Both the position numbers and the translations under genes were made by a program. Positions 7,397-13,245 of a stretch of DNA of 13,245 bases are shown in pieces (the stretch's first letter is position 1; each line of letters opens with the position of its first letter). This DNA comes from Deltaproteobacteria bacterium (GTDB lineage: Bacteria > Desulfobacterota > DSM-4660 > Desulfatiglandales > Desulfatiglandaceae). The stretch lies in NCBI GenBank assembly GCA_011051075.1, contig DREN01000026.1, positions 1-13,245 of the forward strand, given 5' to 3'. Under the pieces are notes generated by a model that was given only the letters and a program-made list of their open reading frames with translations, ran no database searches and had not been told where the DNA came from.

Positions 7397-7725
7397 CCCC
7401 ACGGGCTGACCGCGCAGGCGAAAGATTTCGATCTGTGCGGTTACCCTTAGTCCGTGGGGGCCTCTTTTCCAAAGGACGCAACAAAATATTCCATCACGAC
7501 ATGGAACGCCCCCTTAGTTGGATTACAGCTTCGGAGCAGGCAGGAACCCGTACAGGCTCCAACCGAGACCCTCTCCTGGGGCTTTCCCGTAGCTTATTTC
7601 AAGCGCATGCTGCCGTCCCTGTGCAATGAGATAAGGTTTTGCGTCCTTTGGAAAAGAGGCCCCCACGGACGGGATAGATCCCGTATCCACAATTGCTGTA
7701 GTCTAACCGCACAGACGAAAGATTT
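7397..7725. repeat. Outer direct and inverted repeats framing the 32-bp palindrome
   Basis: ACCGCGCAGGCGAAAGATTT (7409-7428) recurs as a direct repeat at 7706-7725 with two G-to-A differences. CTGTGCGGTTA (7433-7443) is the exact reverse complement of 7704-7714, and the pairing continues through TTTCG/CGAAA with one bulged base. CCCCACGG occurs at 7397-7404 and again at 7661-7668, with its complement CCGTGGGG at 7452-7459. The left flank forms its own nested hairpin: 7397-7404 with 7452-7459, 7409-7417 with 7433-7441 (one G-T pair), and CGAAA/TTTCG inside. The right side carries about 34 extra bases, including hairpin ACGGGA/TCCCGT at 7669-7684. No clear target-site duplication was found. Confidence 0.75.
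7450..7670. repeat. Perfect 32-bp inverted repeat enclosing a 157-nt folded loop
   Basis: Positions 7450-7481 (starting GTCCGTGGGGGCCTCTTTTC) are the exact reverse complement of 7639-7670, with no mismatch in 32 bp. The loop 7482-7638 can fold further: TTCCAT/ATGGAA (7489-7494 with 7501-7506), GTTGGA/TCCAAC (7517-7522 with 7558-7563), GAGA/TCTC (near 7565-7575), and an interrupted helix of CTTAT/ATAAG (7593-7597 with 7631-7635), TCA/TGA (7599-7601 with 7627-7629) and GCGCA/TGTGC (7603-7607 with 7620-7624). This is either a small non-autonomous mobile element (MITE-like) with long terminal repeats or a structured RNA closed by a very long stem. It matches no RNA family or insertion sequence that I recognise. 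The repeat is certain; its nature is open. Confidence 0.9.
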
Positions 7726-7739
7726 GAGAGGTGAAACAG

Positions 7740-8870
7740 ATGACAACCATACCCGATCCTGTTGAACTAACGCAAGCCCTTATCCGCATGGACACCGTCA
7801 ATCCTCCCGGCAATGAGGAGCCCGCTGCCCTATACATAGGAGATCTCATGACCGGGGCAGGGCTGCAGGTCTCCTATCACCGCCTGGGGAAAAACCGCTT
7901 GGGACTTGTGGCCGTTGCTCCCGGCAGGGTCCCCGGTCCGCCACTGGTCTTCACCGGACACCTGGATACGGTTACGCCTGGCCAGGCCCCGTGGACGTTT
8001 CTTCCCCTTTCAGGTGAGCTCAGGGACGGGCGCCTCATGGGAAGAGGTTCCAGCGATATGAAGGGGGGCGTAGGGGCCATGGTTGTCACGGCCCTTGGCC
8101 TGGCCGCGGATGGAGAAGAACGGAGAGATGTTGTTTTCATATTCACCGCAGGAGAAGAGACAGGCTGCAGCGGGGCGCTCCAGATGAGGGAGGAGGGAAT
8201 ACTGCCGCCCCAGGCGGGGGCCCTTATAGTGGCCGAACCCACGGGCAACCTTCCGGTCCTGGGCCATAAGGGTGTCCTGTGGCTGGAATGTACTGCAAGG
8301 GGCAGGGCGGCCCACGGCTCCATGCCCCATCTGGGGGAAAACGCCATCTACAGGGCCGCCCGGGCCGCAGCTGGGCTGGAGGACCTCTTTTCCTCGGCCC
8401 CGGCCCATCCCCGGCTGGGAAAACCCACCGTGAACGTGGGGACCTTTACGGGAGGATCAAAGATCAACATGGTCCCTGACCGGGCTCTTTTCACCGTGGA
8501 TCTGCGCACCGTACCAGGAATGGATCACGGCCGGCTTTTTCAAGGGGTCGGATCACATATGGGAACGGACATTTCCATAGAACGGCTCATAGACCTTCCA
8601 GGTATCCTGACACCCTCTGACCACCCCTGGATAAGGCGGGTGTTTGACATTATTGAGCGCCTGCAGAGGGAGAGATCAGAACCGGGATACGTCACCTATT
8701 TCACCGACGCCTCTGTGCTGGCCCCGGCCATGGACAACCCCCCGACCCTGATCCTCGGCCCTGGCGAACCCTCCCAGGCCCATCAGACCGATGAGTTCTG
8801 TGTGGCGGAAAAGATCACCTTGGCCTCGGACGTATACCTGGAGATCGCCAGGAACTGGTGTGGATCCTGA
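7740..8870 (+). CDS. M20 family metallopeptidase (ArgE/DapE type)
   Basis: This 376-residue cytoplasmic two-metal hydrolase resembles acetylornithine deacetylase and succinyl-diaminopimelate desuccinylase. Metal-site residues are visible in order: H74 and D76 in FTGHLDTV, D106 in GRGSSDMKGG, E139-E140 in TAGEETG (general base and ligand), E166 in VAEPTG and H348 in GPGEPSQAHQTDE. The dimerisation (lid) domain lies at about 175-285 and includes RGRAAHGSMPHLGENAI and GGSKINMVPDRALFTVDLR. ATG 7740-7742 is preferred because GAGAGGTGA ends six bases before it; a GTG at 7731 lies within that ribosome binding site. Family members act on acyl amino acids, dipeptides or carbamoyl compounds, and sequence alone does not fix the substrate. 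No arginine or lysine biosynthesis gene adjoins it, so I give no symbol. Confidence 0.9.
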   Translation: MTTIPDPVELTQALIRMDTVNPPGNEEPAALYIGDLMTGAGLQVSYHRLGKNRLGLVAVAPGRVPGPPLVFTGHLDTVTPGQAPWTFLPLSGELRDGRLMGRGSSDMKGGVGAMVVTALGLAADGEERRDVVFIFTAGEETGCSGALQMREEGILPPQAGALIVAEPTGNLPVLGHKGVLWLECTARGRAAHGSMPHLGENAIYRAARAAAGLEDLFSSAPAHPRLGKPTVNVGTFTGGSKINMVPDRALFTVDLRTVPGMDHGRLFQGVGSHMGTDISIERLIDLPGILTPSDHPWIRRVFDIIERLQRERSEPGYVTYFTDASVLAPAMDNPPTLILGPGEPSQAHQTDEFCVAEKITLASDVYLEIARNWCGS

Positions 8871-8942
8871 GATGTTTGCAAGGCTTGGTCTCAGCCACAA
8901 TTCCGGCTTGTCCGCCTGCGGGAGACCATGATTGCTGAAGAA

Positions 8943-8977
8943 GGTCCCCTGTGCCTGGATAAAGGCCGTCAGGGGCC
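8943..8977 (+). repeat. Inverted repeat in the M20/radical SAM spacer
   Basis: GGTCCCCTG (8943-8951) pairs with CAGGGGCC (8970-8977) with one bulged T and an 18-nt loop. No T-run follows, so it is not a standard terminator. It could be a pause or processing site in the 214-nt gap, or chance. Confidence 0.3.
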
Positions 8978-9084
8978 ATGAACGAAACAGCCCCCTTCAA
9001 CAGATGTACAAGAAGAATGTGGAAGTCTGCCGACACCGGCTGGCTGTAACACCTGTTGTTGCGAACCAAAGCCACAATGTTACC

Positions 9085-10059
9085 ATGGACTTCATGGAAC
9101 CTTACAGGGACTGCGTTCTATGTCCCCGCCGATGCGGGGTGAACCGGGTTCTTGGCGGTGAAGACGCAAGGCCAGGCTACTGCGGCGAAACCGATCAGCT
9201 CAGGGTTGCCCATGTGGGGCCTCATTTTGGCGAAGAACCTCCCATCTCTGGCTGGAACGGTTCAGGGACGATCTTTTTTACTGGATGCTCCCTGAGATGC
9301 CCCTTCTGCCAGAACCACCAGATTTCGCACAAAGGAGTGGGAAGGGGAATCGATCTGGAACAACTCGCCCGGGAGGTCATTCACACGGTCCGGCGGGATC
9401 ATGTACACAACGTCAACTTCGTGACACCGGACCACTTCTTCCCCCATGTCTTTGAGCTGGTATCGCGCCTCCGGCGGCAGGGCCTGAGCATTCCCCTTGT
9501 TTTTAATCTCTCCGGGTACCAGTCGAAGGAGGTGTTGGAACGGGCCGGAGATTACGTGGATATCTACCTACCTGATTTCAAGTACGCGGACCCATCCCTC
9601 GCAGCCAGGCTCTCTGGTTGCGGAAACTATCCCCGAACGGCCCTTGAGGCCATTGTGGAGATGGTCAGGCAGAAGGGTTTCTTAGACTCATTCCTCACCG
9701 ATGCCTCCCTTGCCGCAAGGGGAGTCCTTGTCAGACACCTGATCCTGCCGGGAAAAATCTCCAACTCCATTCAGGCCCTGAGCACCCTTTTTGTTGAGTT
9801 CGGTCCGGATCTGCCCTTAAGCCTCATGTCCCAGTACCATCCCGTGGTTCCCCAGAAAGATAAGGATCTGAACAGGGGGGTCTCCGGGGAGGAGTTCAAC
9901 AGGGTGTACTCGCACGCAGAGGGGCTCGGGTTCAGGCACCTTTTTGTCCAGTTTCCCGAGAAAGGGCCCAGGCAACTAAAAGAGGCATCGCCTTTTCTGC
10001 CCGATTTTGAAAGGCCCGAGCCTTTTCCGCTCATCGGGCTGGGTCGGGAAGAAAAATAG
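9085..10059 (+). CDS. COG1313-type radical SAM protein (PflA-like)
   Basis: From ATG 9085 the product has 324 residues. The radical SAM cluster motif is C68xxxC72xxC75 in FTGCSLRCPFCQN, which binds a 4Fe-4S cluster that cleaves S-adenosylmethionine. An N-terminal Cys set precedes it: C10xxC13xxxC17 (CVLCPRRCGVNR) and C33 in GYCG, typical of this family and perhaps a second metal site. Family signatures follow: EEPPISGWNGSGTIFFTGC, NVNFVTPDHFFP, VFNLSGYQS, YVDIYLPDFKYAD, and MSQYHPVVPQ near the end. These proteins resemble pyruvate formate-lyase activase, but their target is unknown. The frame is open upstream to a TTG at 8932 and an ATG at 9004, none with a good Shine-Dalgarno; ATG 9085 or 9094 best fits the conserved N-terminus. 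It follows the M20 gene on the same strand after 214 nt, so cotranscription is possible but unproven. Confidence 0.86.
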   Translation: MDFMEPYRDCVLCPRRCGVNRVLGGEDARPGYCGETDQLRVAHVGPHFGEEPPISGWNGSGTIFFTGCSLRCPFCQNHQISHKGVGRGIDLEQLAREVIHTVRRDHVHNVNFVTPDHFFPHVFELVSRLRRQGLSIPLVFNLSGYQSKEVLERAGDYVDIYLPDFKYADPSLAARLSGCGNYPRTALEAIVEMVRQKGFLDSFLTDASLAARGVLVRHLILPGKISNSIQALSTLFVEFGPDLPLSLMSQYHPVVPQKDKDLNRGVSGEEFNRVYSHAEGLGFRHLFVQFPEKGPRQLKEASPFLPDFERPEPFPLIGLGREEK

Positions 10060-10150
10060 CTGAAGGGAAGTTGCCTGGGGGGCAGGGTAAGAGATCCGTG
10101 GTCCGCTGGCCCCCTCTTTTCGCGGATATTCTGACGGGGTCGTCCACTGC

Positions 10151-10185
10151 CCAAAAAAAGGCCCCTGATTCAGGGGCCTTTGATC
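10151..10185 (-). terminator. Intrinsic terminator of the pyruvate:ferredoxin oxidoreductase gene, possibly bidirectional
   Basis: An 11-bp perfect stem, 10157-10167 with 10171-10181 (AAAGGCCCCTG/CAGGGGCCTTT), has a 3-nt loop. On the - strand it is followed by a run of seven T (10159-10153), 30 nt after the oxidoreductase stop, a textbook terminator. On the + strand the stem ends in TTT and then GATCAT, so it may also stop transcription from the radical SAM gene, which ends at 10059. Confidence 0.92.
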
Positions 10186-10210
10186 ATAACGGTTCAGACA
10201 GGGAGAAGTA

Positions 10211-13200
10211 TCATTCCCATAATTCCGCCATCTTTTTGTAGAACCTGTACCTCTCCTTCGCATCCTCCGCGGCCAGTTCAAAGAGCCTTTCCGCGTTTTC
10301 AGGAAAGGTTCTGGTCAGGCTTGAATAGCGCACCTCGCCCATTAGGAACTCCTTGAAGTCGCCCTTTGGTTCTTTGGAATCGAGGATGAGGGGGTTTTTG
10401 CCCTCATCCTTGAGCAGGGGGTTGTACCGGTAGAGAAGCCAGTACCCCGCTTCAACGGCCCGCTTTTCTTCCTCCTGGCTCAGTCCCATGTTGATGCCAT
10501 GGTTTATGCAGGGGGAATAGGCGATGATGAGGGAAGGACCGCCATAGCTCTCCGCCTCCCTGACCGCCTTTAGAAACTGGTTCTTGTTGGCGCCCATGGC
10601 AACGGAGGCCACGTACACGTACCCGTAGCTCATGGCCATGTGGCCCAGGTCCTTTTTCCGGGTAGGTTTCCCGCTGGCCGCGAACTTGGCCACTGCTCCG
10701 GTCGGGGTTGATTTGGAAGACTGGCCCCCGGTGTTGGAGTAGACCTCCGTGTCCAACACCAGGATGTTCACGTCCTGGCCGGACGCGATTACGTGGTCCA
10801 GTCCACCGTAACCGATATCGTAGGCCCACCCGTCTCCACCGATAATCCAGATCGATTTCTTGGTGAAGTAGTCGCTCCTGTCAAGTATCTCTAACAGCAG
10901 GGGGGTCACCCCGGAATCCTGCTCCAGCATCTCCAGTTCGATCAGATTCACTATCCTCCGGCCGGCTTCTTTTGATTTGTCTCCGTCGTTCATGTTCTCC
11001 AGCCAGTCCTCAAAGGCCTCCCCGAGTTCTGCTGACACACCGGCCTCCAGGGCCTGGCGCACAAGATCGGCCAGTTTTCCGCGCCTCTGGTCCACGGCCA
11101 GGCCCATGCCGAACCCGTACTCGGCATTATCCTCGAACAAGGAGTTTGCCCACGCCGGGCCATGGCCCTCCTCGTTCACCGTATAGGGGCAGACGGGGGC
11201 CGAGCCGCCGTAGATGGATGAGCACCCGGTGGCATTGGCAATCATCATCCGGTCGCCGTAGAGCTGAGTTACAAGTTTTATATACGGTGTCTCTCCACAG
11301 CCGGGGCAGGCCCCTGAGAATTCAAACAGGGGCTGCCGGAACTGGCTCCCCTTCACCGATGTGGCGGGCATGAGGTCGTCCAGTATGGGAAGTTCTGTGG
11401 AGAACAGGTGATTGGGCACCTGGTCCCCAGTCTGAGAATCGAGGGGCTTCATGATAAGGGCCTTTTTCTTTGAAGGGCAGACCTGGGCGCAGTTGCCGCA
11501 CCCGGTGCAGTCAAGGGTGCTCACCTGGATACGGAACCTCAATCCTTTTAGCTCTTTGCCCTTGGCTTCAACGGTGATGAACTTTTCCGGAGCATCTTCA
11601 AGCTGCTCTTCCTGGGCCAGCACCGGCCTGATCACTGCGTGGGGACACACAAAGGCGCACTGGTTGCACTGGATGCAGTCGTCGGGTTGCCACTCCGGGA
11701 CGTTTATGGCGATGCCCCTCTTCTCATAGCGGGTTGTGGCCGTGGGAAAGATGCCGTCAGGGGGCATGGCGCTCACCGGCAGTTTGTCCCCCTGCTGGGC
11801 TAACATGGGCCGCATCACAGCGCTTACAAATTCAGGCTCATCCTTCCCAATGTAGGCCTCGTGCCCGGCCGTGGCCCAGGTCTTGGGCACCTGGATCTTC
11901 TTGAGTGCGCCTATGGCCTTGTTCACTGCATCCACGTTCATCTTTACCACCTTGTCACCCTTTTTCCCGTAGGTCTTCTTAATGGCGTCCTTCATATACT
12001 TGAAGGCCTTCTCCGGTGGTATTACGTTGGCGATCTTGAAAAAGGCCGCCTGCATTATCATATTGATGCGGGCCCCCAAACCCAGATCGGCGGCGATCTT
12101 CACCGCATCGATGTTGTAGAACCTGAGCTTCTTCTGGGCTATGGTCCGCTTCATATGGTCGGGGAGTTTGCGGGACATCTCCCTGGTGCCCCAGGGGGAG
12201 TTCAGGAGGAAGGCCCCCCCCTCCTTGATCCCCTCTAAGATATGGTACTGATGCACAAAGGCGGGGTTATGACACGCTATGAAATCCGACTTTTCAAGGA
12301 GGTAGGGTGACTGTATCCGGTGGGGTGAAAACCTCAGATGGGACATGGTGATTCCCCCGGACTTCTTGGCGTCATAGGCAAAGTAGGCCTGGGCGTACAT
12401 ATGGGTGTTTTCACCGATAATCTTGATGGCGTTCTTGTTGGCCCCCACAGTGCCGTCGGCCCCAAGGCCCCAGAACTTGCACCTGACGGTCCCTTCCGGT
12501 GTGGGATCGATCTCATCCCTCAGCTCAAGGGAGGTGTGGGTAACGTCGTCTTCTATGCCCACGGTGAAGTGATTCCTGGGGAGTCTCGATCGCAGGTTAT
12601 CATAGGCGGCCTTTACCATGGTGGGTGTAAAATCCTTGCTCCCCAGGCCGTATCTCCCTCCTACAACCTGTACCGTCTCATCCCGTTCCTTCAGGACGGT
12701 GCAGATATCCCTGTAAAGGGGCTCTCCCAGTGCGCCCGGGGATTTTGTCCTCTCTAAGACCGCTATCTTGCTGACCGTTTCAGGCAGGGCCCTCAAAAAG
12801 TCTTCCCTTGAAAAGGGCTGGTAAAGGCGCACCTTCACAAGGCCCACCCTCTCACCGAGGCCGTTGAGGTAATTGAGGGTCTCCTCTATGGTATCGCAAC
12901 TGGAGCCCATGGACACGATAACCCGGTCCGCCTCCGGATCCCCGGCGTAGTCGAAGAGGCTGTAGCTCCGGCCCGTGAGTTCCCCCACCTTGTCCATCTC
13001 TTCCTGAACCACACCGGCCACAGGTTCGTAAAAGGGGTTTGAGGCCTCACGGTTCTGGAAAAAGATATCAGGATTCTGTGCCGTGCCCCGCATCTGAGGG
13101 TACTCGGGGTTCATGGCCCGTGACCTGAACTCGTCTATGGCCTCCCAATCCACGAGTCCGGCCATATCATCGTAGCCTATGAGTTCTATCTTCTGGATCT

Positions 13201-13245
13201 CCTGGGATGTTCTGAACCCGTCGAAAAAGTGCACAAAGGGAAGGC
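10211..13245 (-). CDS. Pyruvate:ferredoxin (flavodoxin) oxidoreductase, single-chain, 5' end beyond the window
   Basis: The enzyme oxidises pyruvate with CoA to acetyl-CoA and CO2, passing two electrons to ferredoxin or flavodoxin; it is oxygen-sensitive and cytoplasmic. About 1011 residues are visible, and the frame is open through the right edge. Roughly 190-200 N-terminal residues, including part of the pyruvate-binding domain, are missing by comparison with Desulfovibrio-type enzymes. Counting from the GTG codon at 13234-13232, two ferredoxin-like 4Fe-4S motifs are CIQCNQCAFVCP (520-531) and CTGCGNCAQVCP (576-587). The proximal cluster uses C643, C646 (CPGCGETPY), C671 (TGCSS) and C909 (SPCINHG). 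Thiamine diphosphate binding is shown by GGDGWAYDIGYGGLDH (799-814) and SNTGGQSSK (833-841). The chain ends soon after the thiamine domain (KKMAELWE), without the long C-terminal extension that protects the D. africanus enzyme. The GTG at 13234 lies inside PFVHFFDGFRTS and is not the start. It would be called por or nifJ; no nitrogen-fixation context is visible. Confidence 0.97.
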   Translation of the reverse strand, partial: LPFVHFFDGFRTSQEIQKIELIGYDDMAGLVDWEAIDEFRSRAMNPEYPQMRGTAQNPDIFFQNREASNPFYEPVAGVVQEEMDKVGELTGRSYSLFDYAGDPEADRVIVSMGSSCDTIEETLNYLNGLGERVGLVKVRLYQPFSREDFLRALPETVSKIAVLERTKSPGALGEPLYRDICTVLKERDETVQVVGGRYGLGSKDFTPTMVKAAYDNLRSRLPRNHFTVGIEDDVTHTSLELRDEIDPTPEGTVRCKFWGLGADGTVGANKNAIKIIGENTHMYAQAYFAYDAKKSGGITMSHLRFSPHRIQSPYLLEKSDFIACHNPAFVHQYHILEGIKEGGAFLLNSPWGTREMSRKLPDHMKRTIAQKKLRFYNIDAVKIAADLGLGARINMIMQAAFFKIANVIPPEKAFKYMKDAIKKTYGKKGDKVVKMNVDAVNKAIGALKKIQVPKTWATAGHEAYIGKDEPEFVSAVMRPMLAQQGDKLPVSAMPPDGIFPTATTRYEKRGIAINVPEWQPDDCIQCNQCAFVCPHAVIRPVLAQEEQLEDAPEKFITVEAKGKELKGLRFRIQVSTLDCTGCGNCAQVCPSKKKALIMKPLDSQTGDQVPNHLFSTELPILDDLMPATSVKGSQFRQPLFEFSGACPGCGETPYIKLVTQLYGDRMMIANATGCSSIYGGSAPVCPYTVNEEGHGPAWANSLFEDNAEYGFGMGLAVDQRRGKLADLVRQALEAGVSAELGEAFEDWLENMNDGDKSKEAGRRIVNLIELEMLEQDSGVTPLLLEILDRSDYFTKKSIWIIGGDGWAYDIGYGGLDHVIASGQDVNILVLDTEVYSNTGGQSSKSTPTGAVAKFAASGKPTRKKDLGHMAMSYGYVYVASVAMGANKNQFLKAVREAESYGGPSLIIAYSPCINHGINMGLSQEEEKRAVEAGYWLLYRYNPLLKDEGKNPLILDSKEPKGDFKEFLMGEVRYSSLTRTFPENAERLFELAAEDAKERYRFYKKMAELWE

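Larger units (their letters stand above)
7363..7739 (+). other. 377-nt divergent spacer without a gene, filled by a repeat-rich element
   Basis: The spacer must hold the promoters of the transglycosylase (-) and the M20 peptidase (+), but no convincing -35/-10 pair was found for either. An isolated TATATT lies on the - strand at 7395-7390, about 30 nt before the transglycosylase start. Open frames across it (7375-7629 and 7454-7765) follow the palindromic arms and lack family resemblance. Most of the spacer is occupied by the repeat structure described in the next entries. Confidence 0.7.

Noticed and set aside
7433..7714. Integron attC site
   Set aside because: GTCTAAC at 7701-7707 fits the RYYYAAC half, but no matching GTTRRRY occurs on the left, and no integrase or cassette genes are present.
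7397..7725. Retron msr-msd, 6S RNA, SRP RNA, tmRNA, RNase P RNA or a common riboswitch
   Set aside because: No reverse transcriptase lies nearby, and none of the hallmark motifs of these RNAs that I know could be found.
7701..7739. GTG 7731 as the start of the M20 gene
   Set aside because: The GTG lies within the sequence that makes the best Shine-Dalgarno (GAGAGGTGA) for ATG 7740.
7375..7765. Open frames 7375-7629 and 7454-7765 in the palindromic spacer
   Set aside because: They run along the repeat arms, lack a ribosome binding site and resemble no protein; the second runs into the M20 gene in another frame.

Overview
The window reads as ordinary chromosome of a strictly anaerobic or sulfate-reducer-like Gram-negative bacterium, most likely in the Desulfobacterota (former Deltaproteobacteria). 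The case rests on a long single-chain pyruvate:ferredoxin oxidoreductase very like the Desulfovibrio type, a KdsB that implies an LPS outer membrane, a tandem-ACT protein of a kind common in anaerobes, and a fairly GC-rich composition. This placement is inference from gene content; no 16S or marker-gene search was possible.

Layout, left to right. (1) The 3' part of a small ACT-domain protein runs off the left edge on the + strand and meets recJ tail to tail, with the stop codons overlapping. (2) On the - strand, kdsB precedes recJ with a 73-nt gap, probably one transcript. (3) A 325-nt AT-rich spacer upstream of kdsB carries nested imperfect inverted repeats and no credible gene. (4) Further up the - strand, a small acidic zinc-ribbon protein and queD overlap by ATGA and are driven by a near-consensus sigma-70 promoter. 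(5) Divergent from these, on the + strand, is an exported DUF4139 protein with a C-terminal coiled coil. (6) A membrane-bound or periplasmic lytic transglycosylase with LysM is convergent with it. (7) The 377-nt spacer between the transglycosylase and the next gene holds the most unusual sequence in the window: a perfect 32-bp inverted repeat around a 157-nt loop that itself folds, surrounded by further inverted and direct repeats. (8) On the + strand follow an M20 metallopeptidase (ArgE/DapE type) and a COG1313-type radical SAM protein. (9) A bidirectional-looking intrinsic terminator separates these from the 5'-truncated pyruvate:ferredoxin oxidoreductase on the - strand.

The genes form no single pathway. 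They cover DNA repair (recJ), envelope work (kdsB, the transglycosylase, perhaps the DUF4139 protein), 7-deazaguanine synthesis (queD), peptide or acyl-amino-acid hydrolysis (M20) and central carbon metabolism (the oxidoreductase). No phage, CRISPR array, tRNA, rRNA or complete insertion sequence was seen. The candidates for something undescribed are the two structured non-coding regions, chiefly 7397-7725, which may be a mobile-element remnant (MITE-like) or a structured RNA; the sequence alone does not decide between these.
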